Source of the DNA: CAIXDB01 sp038327915
GTDB lineage: Bacteria > Patescibacteriota > Minisyncoccia > Phycocordibacterales > DATDWN01
NCBI GenBank assembly: GCA_038327915.1
Contig: JBBQLO010000013.1
Coordinates: 1 to 21,061, forward strand
Direction of reading: 5' to 3'
Length of the DNA: 21,061 bases
A model generated the notes under the pieces. It made no database searches. It was not told the origin of the DNA and saw only the letters and a list, made by a program, of their open reading frames with translations. This document shows, piece by piece, positions 1 to 6,128 of this stretch (position 1 is the first letter of the stretch; every line of letters starts with the position of its first letter). Position numbers and translations under genes: made by a program.

Positions 1-23
1 CGGTGCGACACAGCAGAAGCGGA

Positions 24-48
24 GCCGAGCACACTCCTTGTGCTCGGC
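24..48. repeat. GC-rich perfect hairpin
   Basis: A perfect 10-bp stem (GCCGAGCACA, 24-33, and its complement, 39-48) encloses a 5-nt loop, CTCCT. The first 70 bases are strongly GC-rich compared with the AT-rich remainder. No T-run follows, so a rho-independent terminator is unlikely. A palindromic repeat element or the structured end of an upstream gene is possible. All three plus frames stay open from base 1 to roughly 110-130, so I cannot say whether this is coding. Confidence 0.6.
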
Positions 49-133
49 GGAGCGGAGGCTGTGGCGTGGCGGAATTCATTGGTCTGCGTCAAAGATTTTG
101 TTGGAAATAGGTTCTGATTTGGTCGTATAGGGT

Positions 134-291
134 AGCCAGAACAAGACTTGTTTCAAAAGGAGAGGAATTTTGTCGCGCGGCGCGAAGCGCCGAGAAAGGA
201 AAGGAAGGGGTTTCTTGGATTTTTTTGTCGTGCATGATGAGGTTCGATCCGAAGATTTTCTGGAGAGAGGATTTTTTGGAGGGAAGGTCGT
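134..291. repeat. Left arm of 158-bp inverted repeat flanking the recombinase
   Basis: This arm is the reverse complement of 1748-1905 with one mismatch (position 206 against 1833). On the minus strand it encodes the same 52 residues as the recombinase C-terminal region, and the mismatch is a synonymous third-position change in a proline codon. The arm starts exactly at AGCCA, the last base of the acceptor stem, the discriminator and the CCA of tRNA-Asn, but no tRNA precedes it here. It can be read as an inverted partial duplication of the recombinase 3' end or as a second recombination site. From 292 to 414 I see no gene, only a 10-bp inverted repeat. Confidence 0.9.
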
Positions 292-336
292 GCAAAGTTA
301 TATGTGCTTGCCCCACCCACCCTTGCGCGCACAACT

Positions 337-381
337 CAATCCACATCATTTTTAGGAATAATTATAAAATAATGTGGATTG
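337..381. repeat. 10-bp inverted repeat upstream of recombinase
   Basis: CAATCCACAT (337-346) and ATGTGGATTG (372-381) are perfect inverted copies separated by 25 nt of AT-rich sequence. They lie 33 bp before the recombinase start. They could be an operator or part of a recombination site. No function can be assigned from sequence alone. Confidence 0.4.
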
Positions 382-414
382 CTCCCTTGAATTTTTAAAT
401 ATTAAAATAACAAT

Positions 415-2043
415 ATGAAATACTTTCTATATGCTCGCAAAAGTACAGATGTTGAAGACAAACAAGTTATGTCTATTGAGGCGCAACTTTCCGAACTTCG
501 CTCGCTTGCCAAAAGCGAAAACTTAGAAATTATTGACGAGTTTGTCGAAAAACGGACGGCAAAGATGCCCGGTCGTCCTGTTTTTAATGAAATGGTGAGA
601 AAAATCCAAAATGGTGAAGCTCAAGGAATTGTTTGTTGGAAAATTGATCGCCTTGCTCGCAATCCGGTAGATGGCGGGCAAATAAGTTGGATGTTACAAC
701 AAAATATTATTCAGCATATTCGCACATATGATAAAAATCATTTTCCGTCTGATAATGTTTTAATGATGTCTGTTGAGTTTGGAATGGCGAACCAATTTAT
801 CCGTGATTTGAGTGCAAATACTAAACGCGGATTGCGAGCGAAAGTTAAGCGAGGCGAGTTTCCAAGCACAGCTCCAGTTGGATATTTAAATGATGTCAGA
901 ATGAAAACGATTGTGGTTGATCGAAAGAAATCAAAAATTATTCGTTCTGCATTTGAGATATATTCTCTTGGAAATTCCTGCTTTGAAGACATTTCAAAAT
1001 TTCTCCATGAAAAAAATGTCCGAAGTTGGTATGGAAATATTATCCACAAAGAATGTGTAAAAAATATTTTATCCAATCCTTTTTATTATGGACATTTTCG
1101 ATATAGTGGAGAAATTCACGAAGGCAAACATACACCAATTATTGAAAAAAGACTTTTTGATAAAGTACAAAAAGTTATGACTGAAAGAGGACACCAAATC
1201 CGAGCAGTGATAGAACCAAAAGCATTTTGTGGACTTATAAAATGTGGAACTTGTGGAATGATGATAACTGCCGAAGACAAAGTAAAGAAATGTAAAAACG
1301 GCAATGTCCACAAATATATTTATTATCACTGCACTAAAAAATCAAAAACAATAAAATGTGCCGAGCCGTGTATTAGAGAAGAAGTTTTGACTAGCGAACT
1401 TTCACAAATTCTTTCAAATTACGCTATGCCGTCGCCGTGGGTGAAAGAATTTGAGTTATATATGAAAAAAGACGAACACGAAGCAAATCGCGAGTCTAAA
1501 GTGATTATTGAGAGCTTGAGAAGCAATCTATTTTCTATCTCGGAAAAGATACAAAGACTGCTTGATGTCTATCTCGCTCAAGATATTGAACGAGAAACAT
1601 ATCTCAAGGAACGCTCCAAACTTTTCTCTGAAAAGAAAACTTTGGAGGAGAAAATCGGCAGGTTGGAAAAAGACGCCACTTCGTGGCTCGAACCTATGCG
1701 AGAATGGGTAAATACCGTTTCAACACTGGATGAAATCGCGCAAAGGAACGACCTTCCCTCCAAAAAATCCTCTCTCCAGAAAATCTTCGGATCGAACCTC
1801 ATCATGCACGACAAAAAAATCCAAGAAACCCCCTCCTTTCCTTTCTCGGCGCTTCGCGCCGCGCGACAAAATTCCTCTCCTTTTGAAACAAGTCTTGTTC
1901 TGGCTCCGCGGGTAGGGATCGAACCTACGACCAGCCGCTTAACAGGCGGCTGCTCTACCACTGAGCTACCGCGGAATGTGGCGCATCCAGAAAAGTTTTT
2001 TTATCTTATTTCCGAATATACTGATAATATCAAAAATATATGA
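415..2043 (+). CDS. Large serine recombinase
   Basis: Site-specific recombinase of the large serine family, which cuts and rejoins two DNA sites through a 5'-phosphoserine intermediate. The resolvase catalytic domain covers about residues 1-150, with Arg8 and the likely nucleophile Ser10 in YARKST and the conserved WKIDRLARNP. A recombinase domain follows (about 170-270), then a cysteine-rich zinc ribbon (about 273-335, CGLIKCGTCG plus later Cys residues) and a coiled coil (about 370-430). Residues 445-497 lie in the right inverted-repeat arm. From about residue 496 onward the frame reads antisense through tRNA-Asn, so the last 45 residues are encoded by tRNA antisense and its 5' flank. No Shine-Dalgarno precedes the ATG. 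Family assignment is firm; whether the tail is functional is not. The gene is convergent with the tRNA and with the two-component genes. Confidence 0.9.
   Translation: MKYFLYARKSTDVEDKQVMSIEAQLSELRSLAKSENLEIIDEFVEKRTAKMPGRPVFNEMVRKIQNGEAQGIVCWKIDRLARNPVDGGQISWMLQQNIIQHIRTYDKNHFPSDNVLMMSVEFGMANQFIRDLSANTKRGLRAKVKRGEFPSTAPVGYLNDVRMKTIVVDRKKSKIIRSAFEIYSLGNSCFEDISKFLHEKNVRSWYGNIIHKECVKNILSNPFYYGHFRYSGEIHEGKHTPIIEKRLFDKVQKVMTERGHQIRAVIEPKAFCGLIKCGTCGMMITAEDKVKKCKNGNVHKYIYYHCTKKSKTIKCAEPCIREEVLTSELSQILSNYAMPSPWVKEFELYMKKDEHEANRESKVIIESLRSNLFSISEKIQRLLDVYLAQDIERETYLKERSKLFSEKKTLEEKIGRLEKDATSWLEPMREWVNTVSTLDEIAQRNDLPSKKSSLQKIFGSNLIMHDKKIQETPSFPFSALRAARQNSSPFETSLVLAPRVGIEPTTSRLTGGCSTTELPRNVAHPEKFFYLISEYTDNIKNI
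1748..1905. repeat. Right arm of 158-bp inverted repeat
   Basis: Inverted copy of 134-291 with one mismatch. It contains the last recognisable part of the recombinase (residues 445-497) and ends five bases into the 3' end of the minus-strand tRNA-Asn. Next to the tRNA end is a short dyad, AACAAG-A-CTTGTT (1887-1899, and 140-152 in the left arm), which could be the core of a recombinase site. Serine recombinases acting on inverted sites invert the DNA between them, so 134-1905 may be an invertible segment. Confidence 0.9.
1901..1975 (-). tRNA. tRNA-Asn (anticodon GUU), CCA encoded
   Basis: The minus strand folds into a complete cloverleaf. The acceptor stem pairs TCCGCGG with CCGCGGA, the D stem is GCTC/GAGC, the anticodon stem is GCCGC/GCGGC around loop CTGTTAA (anticodon GTT), and the T arm is GTAGG-TTCGATC-CCTAC. 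The discriminator is G, followed by a genome-encoded CCA at 1901-1903, for 75 nt in total. The gene lies inside the 3' part of the recombinase reading frame on the opposite strand, and its last five bases belong to the inverted repeat. That fits a tRNA 3' end used as an integration target. Confidence 0.97.
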
Positions 2044-2051
2044 GAATGCAA
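2024..2051 (-). promoter_or_regulatory. Putative promoter of tRNA-Asn
   Basis: On the minus strand TTGCAT (2046-2051) is followed after 16 nt by TATTAT (2024-2029). Transcription would begin near 2017, giving a leader of about 40 nt before the tRNA 5' end at 1975. Other AT-rich candidates exist nearby. Confidence 0.4.
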
Positions 2052-2078
2052 TCTTCTTAAAATAAATTAGCTTTTTTA

Positions 2079-3167
2079 TTAATTTTTTTGTGGAAAATCC
2101 ATAGATATTTCATGTGAAGACGGGGGTGTTATTACTGCTCCTGTAGTAGGTTTTGAATACGGAAGAATAACTGTCACAACAGTACCTCGGTTGGGAGCAC
2201 TTTTGACCGAGATACTTCCTGAATGAATTTTAACGAGCTCACTCACAATGGTTAATCCTAGACCAGAAGATCCAGATTCTCTATTACGAGACCGCTCTGC
2301 TCGGTAGAATGGTTCAAAAATATGAAACAGATCATTTTGAGAAATACCCATACCTGTGTCAGCTACAGTGAGTAGTATATTGCCCTGATAATCTGGTTCT
2401 ACCGACACCACAATGCGTCCTAGGGGGGCAGTATATGCAATGGCATTACGAAGAAGATTTGTGACAATTTGCTCTAGTGCAATAGTGTTACCCCATACGC
2501 AAAAAGGACCTTTTTTGCGTATGGTTATCTCAAGTTGCTTGCCTTTGGCAAGTTTTCTTAGTTTCTTGTGCGCGTTTTCAACCACAACACCAAGATCAAT
2601 TTGTGTAAAACTAATTTCTTGATTTTTTGTGAAATTATTAAGTGAGAGTAGATTATTAATAATATCTGCAATCCGGTCTAATTCTTCAATGTTACTTTTA
2701 ATCATACGTCTGGTGTCTGTATGAAGTACAGAACTTAGCAAAGCCACCTCACTGTTGGTTTTGATAATTGCTAGGGGAGTGCGAAGCTCATGAGCTATGT
2801 TAGAAATGAAGCGCTTTTGCGAAGCCAGAGCATTACGAGCAGGAGCAAAAGTGACATGGGCTACCGAATACCCAAATATAGTAGTGACAAAAGCAGTAAA
2901 AAGAAATATGATACCAAAATCGCGAGTCTTAATGGAAGAAAGTGATTCGAGTATCTCTTTTTCAGAAAGAGTCTTTGAGTGTAAGGCTGCACGAGATATA
3001 CTCAATATGAGTGTATCTGTTATGTTTTCGTATAAATAATTAAAGGTGGCACTGACAATAACAAGAAGCGCTGCAGTGCAGAGTATTTGAAAAGCAATGA
3101 CATTGCATTCCGTTCGGAAAAATAAATCCTGGTGGTACTTAGTTTTTAAGGCGATAACCCACGCCAC
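2079..3167 (-). CDS. Sensor histidine kinase (two-component system)
   Basis: Membrane sensor kinase that autophosphorylates on histidine and passes the phosphate to the neighbouring regulator. With the GTG start at 3167 it has 362 residues. A first membrane span (about 23-43) and a second (about 84-104) bracket a short extracytoplasmic loop. The H-box FISNIAHELRTPL contains the phosphoacceptor His126. An N-box (NLLRNAIAYT), a G1 box (ADTGMGI) and an F/G2 region (FEPFYRAERS, SSGLGLTIV) follow. The only in-frame ATG is at 3245, but it would overlap the regulator by 107 nt. The GTG reduces the overlap to 29 nt and still gives an intact first span, so I prefer it. The stimulus cannot be deduced. 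Confidence 0.9.
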   Translation of the reverse strand: MAWVIALKTKYHQDLFFRTECNVIAFQILCTAALLVIVSATFNYLYENITDTLILSISRAALHSKTLSEKEILESLSSIKTRDFGIIFLFTAFVTTIFGYSVAHVTFAPARNALASQKRFISNIAHELRTPLAIIKTNSEVALLSSVLHTDTRRMIKSNIEELDRIADIINNLLSLNNFTKNQEISFTQIDLGVVVENAHKKLRKLAKGKQLEITIRKKGPFCVWGNTIALEQIVTNLLRNAIAYTAPLGRIVVSVEPDYQGNILLTVADTGMGISQNDLFHIFEPFYRAERSRNRESGSSGLGLTIVSELVKIHSGSISVKSAPNRGTVVTVILPYSKPTTGAVITPPSSHEISMDFPQKN

Positions 3168-3813
3168 GAACCGTTTCCAGTAAATCTGTATCTCCGTGGC
3201 GGTCAAGCTTCTTTCGAAGATTTTTGATATGGACGTCCACAACATTGCTAAATGAGTTATAGTTAAAATCCCACAAATGGCTCAATAATTCTTCCCGATT
3301 GACGACTTTGTCGGGATTTCGCATAAAATGCTCCAAGAGAACAAATTCTTTTAATGTGAGGAGAACTACTTTTCCTGATTTTTCTACTTTACGCAGGGTT
3401 GGATCAAGGGTGATATCTCGAACTTGTAATATCAAAGAAACCATTCCGACAGGGCGCCGAAGGAGAGCCTGCATACGAGCAAGTAATTCATCAAAGGAAA
3501 ACGGTTTAACTAAATAATCATCAGCGCCCGAAAGAAGAAGGTCGACTTTGCTTTTGATTTCGTCTCGGGCAGTGAGAATAAGTATTGGGGTGGTAATTTC
3601 TTGCTCACGAAGTTTTCGGGTAATACTTTCACCATCTAAATTCGGAAGCATGAGATCGAGAATAATCAAATCATAGTCAACATGGTTCAGAGACAGCCGA
3701 CTTAATGCTTTTGCACCATCGTGAATTTGGTCCACGGCGTAACCTTTTTTAGTTAGTCCGAGTGTCATTGCCTCGGCCAACTTGACTTCGTCTTCTACTA
3801 GAATAATCCTCAT
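3139..3813 (-). CDS. OmpR-family response regulator
   Basis: DNA-binding regulator of 224 residues, partner of the overlapping kinase. The receiver domain (1-115) has the acidic pocket Glu7-Asp8, phosphoacceptor Asp53 in ILDLMLP, Thr81 (LILTARD) and Lys103 (LVKPF). The C-terminal winged helix has the usual pattern: LTLKEFVLLEHF, VDVHIKNLRKKL and ETVRGVGYRL. A GTG seven codons upstream (3834) is also open, but the ATG at 3813 gives the classic MRIILVEDE start. The gene is divergent from hpf, and the 153 bp between them holds two perfect dyads that could be operators. Confidence 0.94.
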   Translation of the reverse strand: MRIILVEDEVKLAEAMTLGLTKKGYAVDQIHDGAKALSRLSLNHVDYDLIILDLMLPNLDGESITRKLREQEITTPILILTARDEIKSKVDLLLSGADDYLVKPFSFDELLARMQALLRRPVGMVSLILQVRDITLDPTLRKVEKSGKVVLLTLKEFVLLEHFMRNPDKVVNREELLSHLWDFNYNSFSNVVDVHIKNLRKKLDRHGDTDLLETVRGVGYRLKN

Positions 3814-3878
3814 GGTGTTAAATGTTAATTGCACATTAAAAAAGCGAACGAAGTTAGCATAACATATAGAAGTGAATA

Positions 3879-3911
3879 CTTCATGAAGACTACATTTACT
3901 CGTAGTACGAG
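3879..3911. promoter_or_regulatory. Two dyads between regulator and hpf
   Basis: CTTCATGAAG (3879-3888) is a perfect 10-bp palindrome. CTCGTA-G-TACGAG (3899-3911) is a 6-bp dyad around one base. Both lie in the divergent intergenic region upstream of the response regulator and hpf. A role as operators is inference only. OmpR-type proteins more often bind direct repeats. Confidence 0.3.
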
Positions 3912-3951
3912 CTTGTCCACACTTTTAATTAGATACAATTATTTTTAGTGC

Positions 3952-3957
3952 TATAAT
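3952..3957 (+). promoter_or_regulatory. -10 element of hpf
   Basis: A consensus TATAAT ends 9 nt before the ATG at 3967. The predicted start of transcription is within a few bases of the start codon, so the mRNA would be nearly leaderless. The -35 region (TTAGAT, 3929-3934, 17-nt spacer) is weak. Confidence 0.55.
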
Positions 3958-3966
3958 GAATATACT

Positions 3967-4377
3967 ATGAATATTACAACTCGTGCTACGAATTTTGATC
4001 TTACCCCTGCTCTTCATGAGCACGTTGAGAACAAGTTTTCCCCTTTTCAAAAGTTTTTCGAAAAGGAATCTTCCCATCACACTTCTATTGATACAGTTAT
4101 CGGGGAAAATGAAATTGTGTGCGAAGTAGAGCTTGGAAAATCCGTAAACCATCACACGTCCGGAGATTTATTTCGGGTGGATGTGAAAATACGAGCTCCT
4201 GGAAAACAATTTTATGCACAAGCAGAATCGAGTGACCTTTACACAGCAATTGATCTCGCACGAAGTCAGGTGGAGCGTGAAATTGTTTCTAACAAAGGTA
4301 AACGTCTTCGATTATTTCGACACGGTGCATCAAAAATAAAAGCCATGATCAAGCGTTTATATACAAGACCCTCTTAA
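3967..4377 (+). CDS. hpf: Ribosome hibernation-promoting factor (HPF/RaiA family)
   Basis: Small ribosome-binding protein (136 residues) of the sigma-54 modulation/S30AE family. Members sit in the decoding region of the 30S subunit and silence ribosomes when growth stops. The beta-alpha-beta-beta-beta-alpha pattern is visible: NITTRATNFDLTPALHEHVE at the start, a strand rich in valine near residues 53-57, FRVDVKIRAPG, then the second helix DLYTAIDLARSQVEREI. The C-terminus is basic (KGKRLRLFRHG), as in short-form HPF, and there is no long-form dimerisation domain. It is divergent from the response regulator. Its consensus -10 lies just before the start codon. Confidence 0.9.
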   Translation: MNITTRATNFDLTPALHEHVENKFSPFQKFFEKESSHHTSIDTVIGENEIVCEVELGKSVNHHTSGDLFRVDVKIRAPGKQFYAQAESSDLYTAIDLARSQVEREIVSNKGKRLRLFRHGASKIKAMIKRLYTRPS

Positions 4378-4402
4378 GTTTCAATGAAATACAGATAACC
4401 AC

Positions 4403-4570
4403 ATGGACAAAAAATTATTCAATAAAAAAGCATCATCCGGTCTCGTATTGTTTGTTTTTGGTTGTACACTAATTATTATTGTACTTTTGTATGTGGTAGA
4501 AAAAAGTCAAAAAGTTGCAGACGCTATTAACACAAAAGAACAGTCAAGGTTTACCTTGTTAGATAAATAA
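4403..4570 (+). CDS. Small single-pass membrane protein, unknown
   Basis: A 55-residue ORF begins 25 bp after hpf on the same strand. It has a short basic N-terminus (MDKKLFNKKASS), one clear hydrophobic span at residues 13-32 (GLVLFVFGCTLIIIVLLYVV), then a polar tail of about 23 residues rich in lysine, glutamate and glutamine. The positive-inside rule suggests the N-terminus is cytoplasmic. No family is recognised. The membrane segment and the tight position behind hpf support it as a real gene, but it is short and has no visible ribosome-binding site. Confidence 0.55.
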   Translation: MDKKLFNKKASSGLVLFVFGCTLIIIVLLYVVEKSQKVADAINTKEQSRFTLLDK

Positions 4571-4606
4571 CACACACATTAAAGCTTCAAATATTTGTTT
4601 TTACAC

Positions 4607-5521
4607 TTACCCCTTGAGAAAATCTTCATAATTCATTTCTTTTCGACCTTCGGGTATAATTCGCTTTAATATGAGTGCACCGTTTTTTACATTTGCACAA
4701 GTTACTTTAATTCGTATCTTTTTACCTTTGTGTTCTTTCCAAAAATACGCAACTGGCCATTGGTGATAGGCGCGAATTTTTCTGAGGTTTGCGTACGGAA
4801 GATCATTAAAATTTAATTCTGCATCAGTTTTATTTATTTTTTTGCAAAATGTCGCCTTGCTATGATCTTGAGAGATTTCTCCAATCTTTTTAACAGTCTG
4901 TTCAGTCTGAAGAGATACATCTGGATTGACCCACAGCGGAAGTATGCTCGCAAGCATATCAGCACCTTTTCGTGCAAGGCTCGTTTCTAGCTCTATGGCG
5001 TATGGAATATCATCAAGAATCCATGACGTTGTTTTTTCTTGAGCGAGGATTGGTCCGTGGTCCATTTCGGCATCGAGTTTAATAATAGTCACTCCAGTTT
5101 CGTTTTCTGTCAAAATGGAAGTTTCAATTGGAGATGCCCCCCGAAGCCTAGGCAAAAGGGAGGGGTGAATGTTGAGCGTGCCTCGGCTTGGAATATCAAG
5201 AATATACTTTGGAATTATTTTGCCATACGAAGCGACAATAAATACATCGAAGCCAGTGGGAGAGAAAGAAGAAAAAGTTGAACATAAATCAGTGTCTGCG
5301 CGGACCGCAAGGGTAGAAGGTTGAATGCATGGGATTTTCATCTTGTTTGCCCAAATTTTTGTATCTGGAGGAGTTATTGTAAAGTGTCTGCCTTGTGGCT
5401 TGTCAGGTACAGTCACAATGAGTGTTGGGAGTAGTCCGTGATTTTTTAGTGTTTCAAGAAAAGTTACCGAAAATTCTGATGTTCCGAAGAATACAAAATT
5501 TATTTCTTGGGATTTATGCAT
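4607..5521 (-). CDS. fmt: Methionyl-tRNA formyltransferase
   Basis: Transfers a formyl group from 10-formyl-tetrahydrofolate to initiator Met-tRNA. It has 304 residues, close to the usual length. The N-terminal Rossmann domain starts FVFFGTSEFSVTFLETL. Catalytic Asn117, His119 and Asp154 sit in NIHPSLLPRLRGASPIE and LDAEMDHGPI. A smaller C-terminal OB-like domain follows (from about residue 205). The start at 5521 overlaps the end of def by 8 nt (ATGCATAA); an upstream in-frame ATG at 5551 would overlap def further and adds only a lysine-rich stretch. With priA and def this is a familiar gene order, and translation is probably coupled. Confidence 0.95.
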   Translation of the reverse strand: MHKSQEINFVFFGTSEFSVTFLETLKNHGLLPTLIVTVPDKPQGRHFTITPPDTKIWANKMKIPCIQPSTLAVRADTDLCSTFSSFSPTGFDVFIVASYGKIIPKYILDIPSRGTLNIHPSLLPRLRGASPIETSILTENETGVTIIKLDAEMDHGPILAQEKTTSWILDDIPYAIELETSLARKGADMLASILPLWVNPDVSLQTEQTVKKIGEISQDHSKATFCKKINKTDAELNFNDLPYANLRKIRAYHQWPVAYFWKEHKGKKIRIKVTCANVKNGALILKRIIPEGRKEMNYEDFLKG

Positions 5522-6128
5522 GATGAGTTTTTTTTTCTTCTCTTTGTTCAAGAGAAACTTCTTCTAAATGTGTTGCCTTGTCAATAAACAAAATGCCGTT
5601 GAGATGATCTGTCTCGTGTTGAAACACTTGTGCCATGAGTCCAGAGGCACCATAGCTAAATTTCTTTCCCTCTTCGTCATATGCAACGACAGTAGCTTTT
5701 TGTGATCGAGTGACCTTACCATACAAAAATCTCACAGACAGACAACCCTCTTCCATCTCTTTTTTTTCTCGCGAGAGCTTGAGCAATACGGGATTTATAA
5801 AGCAAAGATCTTTTTCGACAATATCACTTCCTTCTTTAACTTCAGATTGCGAAATGGTTTTTTTCTTTTGTCTTGGAATAAATCTATGTGATACAACGAA
5901 TATCCGTAGATTATAGCCGATTTGTGGAGCGGCCAAAGCAACTCCGTCATCCTGAGAAGCTAAAGCGTCTTTCATTTCACAAATAATGTTTTTGATACGC
6001 TGACTCTGAATTTCGCCGAAAGAAACTTCTGTGGATATTTCGCGTAGTATTTGTGCATCTCTTTGGATAATTTTTTTTAATTTTCTGGGCGGGTCTTTTT
6101 TCATATTTGTAGTGGTAAAATCTATCAT
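5514..6128 (-). CDS. def: Peptide deformylase
   Basis: Metal-dependent hydrolase that removes the formyl group from new proteins, undoing the step made by fmt next door. It has 204 residues. Motif 1 is GVALAAPQIG (62-71), motif 2 EGCLSV (127-132, Cys129 as metal ligand) and motif 3 QHETDHLNG (His171, Glu172, His175). The usual glycine or proline after motif 2 is replaced by Arg-Phe, and an insertion rich in lysine and serine lies between motifs 1 and 2 (about 86-104). The start codon overlaps the priA stop as ATGA, so coupled translation is likely and the start is well fixed. Confidence 0.95.
   Translation of the reverse strand: MIDFTTTNMKKDPPRKLKKIIQRDAQILREISTEVSFGEIQSQRIKNIICEMKDALASQDDGVALAAPQIGYNLRIFVVSHRFIPRQKKKTISQSEVKEGSDIVEKDLCFINPVLLKLSREKKEMEEGCLSVRFLYGKVTRSQKATVVAYDEEGKKFSYGASGLMAQVFQHETDHLNGILFIDKATHLEEVSLEQREEKKTHHA

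Noticed and set aside
24..48. Terminator for a gene left of the window
   Set aside because: The stem is strong but no T-run follows it; kept only as a hairpin.
60..138. Possible degenerate tRNA ending in AGCCA at 134-138
   Set aside because: The seven bases before the discriminator (TAGGGTA) have no complement at a suitable distance, and no T arm or anticodon stem can be drawn. Only the last five bases match the real tRNA.
89..349. Minus-strand ORF of 86 codons at the left edge
   Set aside because: Its middle is the inverted copy of the recombinase 3' end; both ends are unrelated short extensions with no start signal. Treated as a repeat arm rather than a gene.
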